Of a stretch of 64,000 nt of DNA, positions 8,010-16,478 are shown piece after piece. The notes beneath the pieces are model-generated. The model was given only the letters and a program-made list of their open reading frames with translations, did not search any database and had not been told where the DNA came from. Origin of the DNA: Bacillus salipaludis (lineage in GTDB: Bacteria; Bacillota; Bacilli; Bacillales_B; DSM-18226); NCBI RefSeq assembly GCF_004358205.1, contig NZ_SMYO01000003.1, forward strand, positions 372,001-436,000, written 5' to 3'. The position numbers and the translations under genes are program-made. Every line of letters begins with the position of its first letter. Position 1 is the stretch's first letter.

Positions 8010-8423
8010 ATGTATTTTCACATTGTGGTTGCTGTGCTTTGCTGGGTGTTGGCTATTTCGATTCCTACACTGTCAGATAGGTATATAGTTGCCTTAATGG
8101 TCTTAGGTTTTATTGCTCTTCTTTTCTTTTTGAGAGAACTTCTAAGGCAGGTTAATGAAAATTTTCTTGTTCAAGTGGAAGAAGCAGAGAATTCAGACAT
8201 TCATACTCTTTCTAGTTTTCAAGGAAGATTTTTGATGATCCGCGATGAGGAATCACCGTTTTCGGATGAATTTACCTATATTATTTTTCAAAGCGGATCT
8301 GTTGAAATCCCTTTGTTTTGCAGGAATCTTATGATCATTCAAAAGGCCGCACAGGCAACCAGCGAAATAATTGTCTACTATAAGGACAATGTCTTAGTGA
8401 ATGTGGAAGAATTGGATGATTGA
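8010..8423 (+). CDS. Hypothetical membrane protein
   Basis: The 137-residue protein has two hydrophobic segments in its first 45 residues and a soluble C-terminal domain of about 90 residues rich in beta-prone stretches. The ATG at 8010 follows AAGGTGG with proper spacing, while the GTG at 8001 lies in that site. I do not recognise a family; the layout recalls NfeD-like or small OB-type membrane-anchored domains, without a firm motif. It stands alone between two minus-strand genes. Confidence 0.65.
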   Translation: MYFHIVVAVLCWVLAISIPTLSDRYIVALMVLGFIALLFFLRELLRQVNENFLVQVEEAENSDIHTLSSFQGRFLMIRDEESPFSDEFTYIIFQSGSVEIPLFCRNLMIIQKAAQATSEIIVYYKDNVLVNVEELDD

Positions 8424-8450
8424 AAAAACAATCCTGCTTTTTTGAACCAA

Positions 8451-8479
8451 AAACGCTCATTCACAAAGAATGAGCGTTT
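8451..8479 (-). terminator. Terminator of the His-rich secreted protein gene
   Basis: AAACGCTCATTC and GAATGAGCGTTT form a compact hairpin beyond the stop at 8489, with T-richness on the minus strand. Confidence 0.75.
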
Positions 8480-8488
8480 CGCAAAAAA

Positions 8489-9052
8489 CTATTTTGCCAT
8501 TAAATCTTTTAACATTTGGTTATGTGCTTTGTATTGCTCCAATAGTTGATTTAGGTACTTTTTAGCCTCTTCGTTGTTTTTTTCTGCAACGGCTTCCTCT
8601 ATTTCATGGTAAGTTTGCCAATGACTCATGTCCTTGCCGCCATGAACTTTTTTAAGGAATTCCTCTTTGGTTATCTTTCCTTCATCATACTGCTTGCGGA
8701 ACTTCTCCATTTTTTCCATGCGCTCTTTTTTCCACTGCTCGCGCTTTGCTGCATTTTGCGGGCTTAACCATTTCATCATCAGAACCTTTTTCTCTGAGAA
8801 CATTTTCGTCCATGCCTCTTTTTTCTCAGGGGTATATTGGTTCACCCAGCCTAAAATTTTCCCTTCTCGCGCAGCCATTTTTGCCTTCCAATCTCCATGC
8901 ATAAAATGGTGACGATGATTATCTTTATCACAGCAATCTTCCTTATGAATATCATGACCTTCATGATCAACAGGAATATGTTTGTGTGCTGATGCTAGAC
9001 CTGGTACGGCCAAAAACAACCCAAGAATCAATACAAAAAGTTTGTTCTTCAT
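8489..9052 (-). CDS. Secreted His-rich coiled-coil protein
   Basis: The 187-residue protein starts with a clear signal peptide (Lys-rich start, hydrophobic run, ASAHKH cleavage region near residue 22). Next comes a His/Asp/Cys-rich stretch with HKHIPVDHEGHDIHKEDCC and NHRHHFMH, plausible metal ligands. Residues 60-187 are highly charged and helical with repeated EKxEKF/W heptad-like patterns. I know no named family. A metal-binding or stress role at the cell surface is possible, by analogy to helical periplasmic proteins such as CpxP/Spy, but no LTxxQ motif is present. Confidence 0.65.
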   Translation of the reverse strand: MKNKLFVLILGLFLAVPGLASAHKHIPVDHEGHDIHKEDCCDKDNHRHHFMHGDWKAKMAAREGKILGWVNQYTPEKKEAWTKMFSEKKVLMMKWLSPQNAAKREQWKKERMEKMEKFRKQYDEGKITKEEFLKKVHGGKDMSHWQTYHEIEEAVAEKNNEEAKKYLNQLLEQYKAHNQMLKDLMAK

Positions 9053-9135
9053 ATAAATCTCCCTCCATTAGTAAAATCATCCATTTTTTAAATGGCACGA
9101 ATTTATGATGCCCTTTCGCTTTAATAATATTCAAT

Positions 9136-9166
9136 AAAAAAATCCCTCCATAAAGAAGGGATTTTA
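9136..9166 (-). terminator. Terminator of the VOC protein gene
   Basis: AATCCCTCC and GAAGGGATT arms with a T-run on the minus strand follow the gene ending at 9207. Confidence 0.75.
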
Positions 9167-9206
9167 GAATGAAATTAGAATTCCTGCAAGTTCATCAAAT
9201 CTCAGT

Positions 9207-9575
9207 TTACATCCATTCCATAAATTCAAGGCGGTTGCCAAACGGATCATGAACATGGATTCTGTTTGCACCTGGCAAATTATCATCTTCCGTAAACGGT
9301 ACATTTTTATTTTTTAAATGTGCTTTTAAATCCTCGATATTTTCAATCACAAATGCAGGGTGGGCTTTTTTCGCTGGTATAAAGGGGTCTTCTACCCCAA
9401 TATGAAGCTGGAAAGTGCCAAATTCAAACCAAACTCCGCCGCGTTTCTTTAATTCTTCCGGTTTTTCTACTTCGTTTAAACCAAGAATCCCATTAAAAAA
9501 TTCTCGGGCATGATCCTCACACCCTTTTGGTGCTGCAAGCTGGACATGATCAATTTTTTTAAATGAAAAGGCCAT
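9207..9575 (-). CDS. VOC family (glyoxalase/dioxygenase-fold) protein
   Basis: The 122-residue protein shows two beta-alpha-beta-beta-beta modules. Likely metal ligands are His10 (IDHVQLA), His in LHIGVEDP, and Glu in RLEFMEW near the end, matching glyoxalase I, fosfomycin-resistance and extradiol-dioxygenase relatives. The IHVHDPFGNRLEF motif is typical of small single-domain VOC proteins. The substrate cannot be predicted. It appears monocistronic with its own terminator. Confidence 0.85.
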   Translation of the reverse strand: MAFSFKKIDHVQLAAPKGCEDHAREFFNGILGLNEVEKPEELKKRGGVWFEFGTFQLHIGVEDPFIPAKKAHPAFVIENIEDLKAHLKNKNVPFTEDDNLPGANRIHVHDPFGNRLEFMEWM

Positions 9576-9655
9576 TTTTATCCCTCCGAAACATATTATG
9601 GGTGCATAGCCTTATTTTACAAAATTTTTAAAATTCCATCAAATTTTATTCATAA

Positions 9656-9697
9656 AAAAGAGAGCTATCTCTTTTTAAAGAAAATAGCTCTCTTTTT
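9656..9697 (-). terminator. Terminator of the CAP-domain lipoprotein gene
   Basis: AAAGAGAGCTAT and ATAGCTCTCTTT arms flank an A/T-rich loop, immediately beyond the stop at 9699. Confidence 0.8.
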
Positions 9698-9698
9698 G

Positions 9699-10733
9699 TT
9701 ATTTACCTATAAACTCCTGTGTCCAATAATTACCCTTAGAGTTAAAACCAACCCCAATATTCGTATAGTTAGGGCTTAAAATATTTTTCCGGTGGCCTTC
9801 ACTATTCATCCAAGCAGTGACAACTTCTTTTGCAGTAGGTTGTCCCATGGCAATATTTTCACCAGCTGATTTATAGGTTACACCAAAGTCCCGCATCATA
9901 TCGAACGGTGAACCGTAGGTTGGACTTGTATGTGAAAAATAATGTTTTGCTTCCATATCATCTGATTTAGTCTGGGCAACTTTACTTAATAAAGAATCTG
10001 CTGAAAGTGCTGGAAGCCCATTTTTCTTTCTTTCCGCATTGGTTAAATCAATGACCTGTTGCGCCATATTGCTTATCCCAGCTGGTGCCTGAGTGGTTGG
10101 CTGCTGGGCTGGAGGTGTTGTAGTTTTTGGTGTAGTCTTATTTACAGTGCCCTGATTCCCTGTATTTGGATTCGTAACTACACCATTTTTACCTGTACTA
10201 GGTAAATTCGTTTTTGGATTTACTGCATTGGGATCAAAACTATAGTACCAAAAGTTTCCTTGTTGGACCCGCTTACTATGTGGAAACTGATGACTTGGCG
10301 TATCCGTACTAAAGGAATTCGGGTCGATGGTAATAAACCCATTTTTATTGGCATGAATCTCAGTTGTTGACATCATTTTCCCAAATTCGGTAACCCGATT
10401 GTCCCAGCCATTACCATTATTCCGATCATTCCAATCGTAGTCCCTGGTTGACACATTTGGATTGGTTAAATCCCCAGTTGAAACATTACGCGGGTTTAAT
10501 ACCCCCGGATGGTTCATTTCGTCATTTCGGTCATTCCATGTACGATTGTCGTTTAAAGGGTTATTTACTCTTGTTAAATCTTTGTTCAAAGCACTGCGAT
10601 TATTTACATCATTTGTTGAGACATTTCGATTGTTAACACCTGTATTATCAACATCTGCCTTATTAGTGGAACAAGCTGCTAATGAAGCAATGGCTAATGA
10701 AGCAACAACTATTTTCGTCTTTTTAAAGCCCAT
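9699..10733 (-). CDS. CAP/SCP-domain lipoprotein, YkwD-like
   Basis: The 344-residue protein begins with a lipoprotein signal whose lipobox LAAC lies near residue 20. An Asn/Asp-rich low-complexity region with repeats of NVSTxD and NDRN (about 25-110) follows, then a Thr/Pro/Gln linker (about 175-215) and a CAP domain of about 120 residues. The domain shows LTNAERKKNGL, HYFSHTSP, AGENIAMG and the closing GNYWTQEF. Bacterial relatives are surface or spore-associated, often of unknown activity. ATG at 10733 is chosen because GGGGGT lies about eight bases upstream; the GTG six bases before is too close. Confidence 0.88.
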   Translation of the reverse strand: MGFKKTKIVVASLAIASLAACSTNKADVDNTGVNNRNVSTNDVNNRSALNKDLTRVNNPLNDNRTWNDRNDEMNHPGVLNPRNVSTGDLTNPNVSTRDYDWNDRNNGNGWDNRVTEFGKMMSTTEIHANKNGFITIDPNSFSTDTPSHQFPHSKRVQQGNFWYYSFDPNAVNPKTNLPSTGKNGVVTNPNTGNQGTVNKTTPKTTTPPAQQPTTQAPAGISNMAQQVIDLTNAERKKNGLPALSADSLLSKVAQTKSDDMEAKHYFSHTSPTYGSPFDMMRDFGVTYKSAGENIAMGQPTAKEVVTAWMNSEGHRKNILSPNYTNIGVGFNSKGNYWTQEFIGK

Positions 10734-10815
10734 CGTCACATACCCCCTTAGATTTTAGAAGATACGTTTATTATCTTTTCCACTAAGGATAAAAGTATCG
10801 ATGGGAATTGCTATA

Positions 10816-11796
10816 CTAATACACATCTTTTTTCATAAAAACAAAAAAAGATACAAAAATGGCTGCAACCCACCAAATGAGGAGGACAGCCAATGAAAAG
10901 GATAATGTCATCCCTTCAATCGGTGGAGCCATTCCCCTTAAATAGTCAGTTAACCGTAAATTGACCATAAAAAAATATTTTGCTGACTGCCAGGATGAGA
11001 CCATGTTGTTTAAAATTGCACCTGAAATAAGAGCTGCAAGCATAATTCCCATCCCCGCTGCCGTACTGCGGATTAAAACGGACAACATAAAAGATAACGT
11101 TCCAACGACAATGGCTACAAACCAAACCAAGCCAAAATCCATTAATAAAAATTGCCAAAGCTTTAGTATTTTAACGGAGGAAGTGTTAAGCCCCGACTCA
11201 CTTACATTAAATCCTGTTAAGATAGGAGTCCCCCATCCTTTGTAGCCAAAAACAAGACCGGATATTAAATAGGAAAAAATTCCGGTGATGGCAATAATTA
11301 ATGAAACGGCGAGGCAAAGGGTAATATATTTACTCATTAGAATTTTCCATCGTTTCACAGGTCTAGTCAGAAGGAGCTTTATCGACCCGAGACTATGCTC
11401 AGATGAAACTAAATCACTGGCAATCACCATCACCATGAGCGGTATAAATAAGTCAATTGAGTTTTCTAAAAACATTCTAATAAAGGTTGGAGCACCCGGT
11501 GCAGATGGATTAATATCATGATCCAAATAATATTGTTCCTGCTGCAGGGTTATTTGCAGTTGTTTTTTCCACTCTTCTGAAATTCGACTGCTGCTTAATC
11601 GATTCGTCGTATCGACAATTTGCTGCTGCAAAATAGTCCGCCAATCACTTGTGCCCAATTTTTCTCTTTGAGTTTGGACTTGTTTAAACTGCGCGTATGT
11701 AAATAAAATAACGAGGACACCTATTATTAAAGCAATGACCACAATCCGCTTTTTAGCGATTAATTTCATCATTTCATTTTGAATCAATTTATTCAA
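10816..11796 (-). CDS. ABC-2 transporter permease
   Basis: The 326-residue protein has an N-terminal helix (about 17-38), an extracytoplasmic segment (about 40-100), and five further helices. It contains the cytosolic turn SEHSLGSIKLLLTRPVKRW, characteristic of ABC-2 permeases that extrude lipids, drugs or Na+ (NatB/YhcI type). TTG at 11796 was chosen because GGAGG lies eight bases upstream; the GTG at 11805 is inside that site. It overlaps the upstream ATPase gene by eight bases, implying coupling. Confidence 0.85.
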   Translation of the reverse strand: MNKLIQNEMMKLIAKKRIVVIALIIGVLVILFTYAQFKQVQTQREKLGTSDWRTILQQQIVDTTNRLSSSRISEEWKKQLQITLQQEQYYLDHDINPSAPGAPTFIRMFLENSIDLFIPLMVMVIASDLVSSEHSLGSIKLLLTRPVKRWKILMSKYITLCLAVSLIIAITGIFSYLISGLVFGYKGWGTPILTGFNVSESGLNTSSVKILKLWQFLLMDFGLVWFVAIVVGTLSFMLSVLIRSTAAGMGIMLAALISGAILNNMVSSWQSAKYFFMVNLRLTDYLRGMAPPIEGMTLSFSLAVLLIWWVAAIFVSFFVFMKKDVY

Positions 11797-12700
11797 TCGA
11801 ATCACCTCCGGTTAATTCGAGGAATAAGTCTTCAAGTACAGGCATTCTTCGGCTCATTTCTGTAATAAACACCCCTGCTTCCACCAATTTTCGGTTCCAC
11901 ACCGGTGTCAACTGATCATCGAATTCCGTTAAAATAGCACCGTCCTCTGTTTCTTCAATGGTTGTTAGTGAACTTAAGATCTCTTTTCCTTTTTCAAATG
12001 GATAAATACGCCATTCCATTCTTTCACGATTCGCTAACAAATCCTGAACTGTATCAATCTTAATAATGGAACCTTTTGAAATGATTGCTACACGGTCGCA
12101 TAATTGCTGAATTTCACTTAACAAATGGCTTGATACAAGGACTGTAAGGCCTTCATCAACTGCTAAAAATCGTATAAATTCACGCATTTCCCGAATTCCC
12201 GCAGGATCTAAGCCATTTGTTGGTTCATCCAGGATTAGCACTTTCGGCTTTCCTAAAAGGGCTTGAGCAATTCCGAGACGCTGCCTCATTCCAAGCGAAT
12301 AGGTCTTCACCTTATCATAAATTCGATCGGTTAAGCCAACAAGCTTGCTCACCTCTTTAATCCTTTCCTCACCAATCCCTTCAAGCATTCTCGAAAAATG
12401 AAGCAGATTATCATATCCTGATAAATAGGGATATAATTCAGGATTTTCCACGATACAGCCAAGGTTACCCATCGCTTCTTGAAAGGAATTTTCTATATTA
12501 TAACCGCAAATTTTTATAGAACCTGAAGTTGGCTTAATTAAACCCACCAGCATGCGTATTGTGGTTGTTTTTCCTGCACCATTTGGACCTAAGAATCCAA
12601 ATACTTCACCTTCTTTTAACTCGAAGGACAAGCCTTTGATAATTTCTCTCTTACCGATTACTTTTTTTAGATTCTGTACAGATAATGTGATATTCCCCAT
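11789..12700 (-). CDS. ABC transporter ATP-binding protein
   Basis: About 303 residues with Walker A GPNGAGKTT (about 39-47), signature YSLGMRQRLG (about 137), Walker B VLILDEPTNG and the switch His in VSSHLLSE. The C-terminal extension of about 75 residues ends LEDLFLELTGG, as in bacitracin/lantibiotic-type exporters (BcrA-like). ATG at 12700 has AAGGAG seven bases upstream; the ATG at 12703 is closer. It pairs with the permease at 10816-11796, and the SGNH hydrolase gene lies just upstream in the same operon. Confidence 0.92.
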   Translation of the reverse strand: MGNITLSVQNLKKVIGKREIIKGLSFELKEGEVFGFLGPNGAGKTTTIRMLVGLIKPTSGSIKICGYNIENSFQEAMGNLGCIVENPELYPYLSGYDNLLHFSRMLEGIGEERIKEVSKLVGLTDRIYDKVKTYSLGMRQRLGIAQALLGKPKVLILDEPTNGLDPAGIREMREFIRFLAVDEGLTVLVSSHLLSEIQQLCDRVAIISKGSIIKIDTVQDLLANRERMEWRIYPFEKGKEILSSLTTIEETEDGAILTEFDDQLTPVWNRKLVEAGVFITEMSRRMPVLEDLFLELTGGDSIE

Positions 12701-12711
12701 CATGACACTCC

Positions 12712-13485
12712 TTACCAGGTGAGCAAGGCCGCAACGCGTTCAGCAATTAAACGGTACCCCTTCGTATTTGGATGAAACTTATCTGAATACAGATAATCAT
12801 TCACTTTTAATTCAAATAAATCAAACGTTGGCACAAAAATAATTTTTGGATAGGCAGCACTGATTTCTGCACTGTCATAATTCCAGTGACGAATCACTTT
12901 TGACATTTCTTTTCCTTGATCAAATTCGATGAAGGGATTATATAAACCAATGAAAAATACATTAGCAGTACTGTTCACTTTGCGGATCTGCCCAAAGATG
13001 TATTTTAAATTATTGAGGTACTTTTTCTCTATGGTTGCAAGACTGCCGGCTTGAAAGTCCATTATTCCTTGTCCGCCGCGGAATAAATCGTTGCCGCCTA
13101 TTGTCAACAAGATGATGTCTGCTTTTTGAATTTGCCGCTGCACCTCTGTTTGCTTTACTTGTTTTCTTAGCCCGTCGGATTGCTGTCCATTTATTCCGAG
13201 GTTGGTAAGCTGTACAGGCCGCTTGGTTTTCCCCTTTATTTCATCTAGCAAATCACCAACATAGCCTTTTCCCGTTTCATCCCCGGTTCCTCTTGTGAGC
13301 GAGTCACCAAGCGCAACTATGGTTAAACCTTTTGAATTTTTAGCTTTTTTCGCAACCGTTGCAATCGGAACTTTTTCCGGTTTACCGGCATAATACTCCC
13401 CAACAGACCAGCCAAGACCGACCAGCCAGAGAAGGCAAAACAAGATCGAAATAAGGGTAATCGAACGGATTATATTTTTATTCAA
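12712..13485 (-). CDS. Membrane-anchored SGNH/GDSL hydrolase
   Basis: About 257 residues with an N-terminal membrane anchor (about 5-28) and an SGNH esterase domain outside the cell. Block I ALGDSLTRG carries the nucleophile Ser, block II has LGINGQQ, block III TIGGNDL, and block V DKFHPNTKGY the Asp and His. Relatives act on lipids, peptidoglycan or glycan acetyl groups. TTG at 13485 was selected because AAGGG lies about nine bases upstream; an ATG at 13494 abuts that site. Only 11 bases separate it from the ATPase gene, so it is probably co-transcribed with the exporter. Confidence 0.85.
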   Translation of the reverse strand: MNKNIIRSITLISILFCLLWLVGLGWSVGEYYAGKPEKVPIATVAKKAKNSKGLTIVALGDSLTRGTGDETGKGYVGDLLDEIKGKTKRPVQLTNLGINGQQSDGLRKQVKQTEVQRQIQKADIILLTIGGNDLFRGGQGIMDFQAGSLATIEKKYLNNLKYIFGQIRKVNSTANVFFIGLYNPFIEFDQGKEMSKVIRHWNYDSAEISAAYPKIIFVPTFDLFELKVNDYLYSDKFHPNTKGYRLIAERVAALLTW

Positions 13486-13597
13486 ACCTATCATCCCTTC
13501 TGGCAATTTCTACCTTCATTTAATCATAAATTGTTAGAGAATCAAACTTTTTGATTCTGTTAAAAGACTGAATCACATTACAGTGAGTCAATCCTTT

Positions 13598-14917
13598 TTA
13601 AACCCGAATCCGGGACCTCTTTTTCGAAGAATCGATGGTTGTGAGCAATCGGAAAATTTCTAATAGCATGGTTGTCAAACCAAGCCAGACCCCGCCAAAT
13701 ACATAGCCTGCAGCAATCTGACTTGGGTCTTGGACATGAAAGTAAATCCGGCTAATCCCCATGAACAATAGTAATACAATCCATAGAACAACAAGTATTG
13801 TATGGACCAGAAGGTATTTACTATGCCGCAGCATGATAAAAAAGAAAAAGCCGTAAATCACAAAGGCCATTAGAGATTGTTCACTCGGAAAACTATACGG
13901 AAACCGTTCCAGCAAGGAGGGTTCGTCCGGTGACAACCGGTGGAAAACATTCCGAAGGATTTCTTCGTATATTTCCCCGCCGGCAACGGCAATGAACAGA
14001 AAATAAAGTTCAATCAGCTTATTCTTCCCTTTCCAAATAATCCAGAGAAGTGTATAAAAGATGATGCTAACTAACATCGTTGCCGTTCCAAGCTTCAAAA
14101 AGAAATGCATTAATAGATCAAAGTGATTTTTAAAAATGTATGAAATTAACATATTGATGACAGTATCTAATTCATTGATGTCGTTCTCAAGATAGTTTTG
14201 AATCAGGTTAATCATTAAAATAATGAAACCTAAGGTTACAAAGGAAATTCCGGCAAGGAATAGCTCAGTCCTCCTCCGTGTATGAAAGATTTCAAGCGCT
14301 CTCTTTCCGATGAATACCAGGGTAAGGATAATTTCCTTCTGAAATTTTTTAAAAAGATAGAAGAGGACTAATAGACCCGCAATAATAATACTTCCAATAA
14401 TTAAATATTTTTTGATAATTTCATGAAAAATTTCCCATTTAGGTCCTAGCATTTTTCCTAACAAAATAAAGGTAGAAACCCAAATGAGGGAACCAATCGC
14501 TGAAAAGGTTGAAAAAATGATGAAGGGCAGCCGGGTAATTCCCGAAAAGTAACCGGTAATATGTCTGATCCCCGGAATAAATAAGGCTACAATCAGCAGC
14601 TTATTACCGTACTTTTTAAACCAATTCGAGGTTGAATTCAACCGCTCCGGTCCTAAGTGAATTTTTGAGCCGTATTTTTCAAAAAACGGCATTCCTAATT
14701 TCGCCCCAATCCAATAAGCAATCATCATCCCTAATAAACATCCAACAGAGGCACAGAGCACACTTGCTAACCAGTTCAACTGGCCTTGATAGGCCAAAAA
14801 TCCTGCGTATCCCATAAGGGCCTCAATTGGTATGGGCAGTGCCATGATTCCCAAAACTAAAGAAAGAAAGAGAACCAAGTAGCCGTAATCGTTCATAAAA
14901 CTGGTTAAATACTGCAA
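13598..14917 (-). CDS. DedA-PAP2 fusion with a degenerate phosphatase domain
   Basis: The 439-residue protein joins a DedA/SNARE-associated domain (about 1-195; proline-rich turn IALPIPIE-like and FIPGIRH segment) to a PAP2-type six-helix domain (about 215-425). PAP2 motif 1 is weak (LRNVFHRLSP). The motif 2 His is Gln (PSEQ instead of PSGH, about residue 344), and motif 3 reads SRIYFHVQDPSQ, with Gln in place of both the His and the Asp. The phosphatase half is thus probably inactive. DedA proteins flip polyprenyl phosphates or phospholipids; the dead half may bind such a lipid. TTG start with AGGAGGG upstream. Confidence 0.85.
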   Translation of the reverse strand: MQYLTSFMNDYGYLVLFLSLVLGIMALPIPIEALMGYAGFLAYQGQLNWLASVLCASVGCLLGMMIAYWIGAKLGMPFFEKYGSKIHLGPERLNSTSNWFKKYGNKLLIVALFIPGIRHITGYFSGITRLPFIIFSTFSAIGSLIWVSTFILLGKMLGPKWEIFHEIIKKYLIIGSIIIAGLLVLFYLFKKFQKEIILTLVFIGKRALEIFHTRRRTELFLAGISFVTLGFIILMINLIQNYLENDINELDTVINMLISYIFKNHFDLLMHFFLKLGTATMLVSIIFYTLLWIIWKGKNKLIELYFLFIAVAGGEIYEEILRNVFHRLSPDEPSLLERFPYSFPSEQSLMAFVIYGFFFFIMLRHSKYLLVHTILVVLWIVLLLFMGISRIYFHVQDPSQIAAGYVFGGVWLGLTTMLLEIFRLLTTIDSSKKRSRIRV

Positions 14918-15002
14918 TTTGTGCCCTCCTCTCTTATGTTATAGTGGTATTTTATCCATACATCTACAATATAGTAATCGTTACCCAGAAATTTAATAGA
15001 AA

Positions 15003-15038
15003 AAACCGACTTCCGTGTTAGGAAATCGGTTTGCCTTT
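15003..15038 (-). terminator. Terminator of hmp copy 2
   Basis: AAACCGACTTCC and GGAAATCGGTTT arms lie immediately beyond the stop at 15043, with T-richness on the minus strand. Confidence 0.75.
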
Positions 15039-15042
15039 TTGA

Positions 15043-16254
15043 TTATACTAAGCTTCCTTTTGGTCCAAAGAATTCAAAATGGATATTTTCTTCGGCTACT
15101 CCAAGATCTTTTAGGGAGCGGTAGACGGACTGCATAAACGGAACTGGTCCACAGAAATAGAATTCGGCATCCTTGTAGGTGACATTTTCTTCAATCCAAT
15201 CACGGGTTACATAGCCTTCCACATCAAAACTATTATTTTGGCGGTCCTCTTCTGTTGGTGAATCATAGAAGAAGAAGGAATTCACTTGCTCAAGCGCTGT
15301 AAGTGCTTCAACTTCGTTTCTTAAAGCATGGACATTTCCGTTGGCAGCTGCATGAATAAAGGTAACCTTACGTTCTGGCTGCATTTCTACAACCGTTTTT
15401 AACATACTTAACATTGGCGTGATTCCCACACCGCCGCTTAATAAGGCAATTGGTGTATTTTTCGTCGTGTCTAAAACAAAGTCGCCTGCAGGTGCACTCA
15501 CTTTAAGTACATCTCCCTCTTTGACTTCGTCATGAAGATAATTAGAAACCCTCCCATCTGGATTAGCAGTACCAGCTTCGCGTTTAACGCTGATCCGGTA
15601 ATATTCTTTTCCAGGTGCATCTGAAAGGCTGTATTGACGAATATGGGTAAACTTTTCTCCTTCAATTTCAAGTTTAATGCTAATATATTGACCTGGGATA
15701 AAGTGGGCAATTTCTTTTTGATCCTCCGGTACTAGATAGAAAGAGGTAATGACATCACTTTCTTCTACTTTGCGGTCAATAATGAAATTACGGAAGCCAT
15801 CCCAGCCGCCTTTTTGGTTAGTTGCTTCATCATACATTTCTGCTTCAACACTGATAAAAGCATCAGCGATGATACCATATGCTTTTGCCCACGCATCAAT
15901 AATTTCGTCCGTCGCTGCATCGCCTAATACATCTTTAATCGCTAATAATAAATGTTTTCCTACAATCGGATAATGCTCTGGTTTGATACCAAGGCTGCGG
16001 TGCTTATGTGCGATTTGTTGTACAACCGGTAAAATCGCTTCTAGGTTATCAATATACATCGCTGCAGCATAGACTGCACCGGCAAGTGCTCTTTGCTGTC
16101 TGCCTTGTTTTTGGTTTGCATGATTGAAAATATTTAAGAGTTCAGGATGATTTCCAAACATTAATTGGTAAAAACGAGTCGTAATTTGCTCTCCATGTTT
16201 TTCTAAAACGGGTACAGTGGATTTCACAAGGTCAATTGTTTTTTGGTCTAACAT
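15043..16254 (-). CDS. hmp: Flavohaemoglobin (nitric oxide dioxygenase), copy 2
   Basis: The 403-residue protein starts MLDQKTIDLVK, the canonical Hmp start. It shows Tyr B10 (FYQLMF), Gln E7 (QKQGRQQRAL), proximal His in KHRSLGIKPEHY, FAD motif RQYSLSD, NAD motif GGVGITPM and CGPVPFM. It detoxifies NO to nitrate under oxygen and can reduce NO slowly without it. The second ATG (16254) is used because GAGGAG lies nine bases upstream. A palindromic Fnr-like box upstream at 16330-16345 suggests induction in low oxygen. Confidence 0.96.
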   Translation of the reverse strand: MLDQKTIDLVKSTVPVLEKHGEQITTRFYQLMFGNHPELLNIFNHANQKQGRQQRALAGAVYAAAMYIDNLEAILPVVQQIAHKHRSLGIKPEHYPIVGKHLLLAIKDVLGDAATDEIIDAWAKAYGIIADAFISVEAEMYDEATNQKGGWDGFRNFIIDRKVEESDVITSFYLVPEDQKEIAHFIPGQYISIKLEIEGEKFTHIRQYSLSDAPGKEYYRISVKREAGTANPDGRVSNYLHDEVKEGDVLKVSAPAGDFVLDTTKNTPIALLSGGVGITPMLSMLKTVVEMQPERKVTFIHAAANGNVHALRNEVEALTALEQVNSFFFYDSPTEEDRQNNSFDVEGYVTRDWIEENVTYKDAEFYFCGPVPFMQSVYRSLKDLGVAEENIHFEFFGPKGSLV

Positions 16255-16302
16255 TTTCATACACTCCTCACGTTTTTAACGGTTATCTCTAATCCCAATG
16301 TG

Positions 16303-16345
16303 ATTATATGAAATAATTCATTTGAATAATGTGATTTAAATCACA
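16303..16345 (-). promoter_or_regulatory. hmp copy 2 promoter with Fnr-like operator
   Basis: The perfect palindrome TGTGATTTAAATCACA (16330-16345) matches the TGTGA-N6-TCACA box of CRP/Fnr regulators. A TATAAT -10 box lies at 16303-16308 on the minus strand. If transcription starts seven bases after the -10, the palindrome is centred at about -41.5, the classic position for activation by Fnr. Confidence 0.75.
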
Positions 16346-16478
16346 CATAAAAAAATAAATCGAGGTCCGAAAATTAAAATTAATACTTTTATGTTCCCAA
16401 AGTTGGTATTTTTATGTAATATTTAAGGAAAAAGGTCTTGTGCATTTACCAAATAATAGTTGAAATGGAATAAAAAAC

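Noticed and set aside
10462..10758. 98-residue frame antisense to the CAP-domain lipoprotein
   Set aside because: It is opposite the Asn/Asp-rich low-complexity part, whose complement rarely makes stops.
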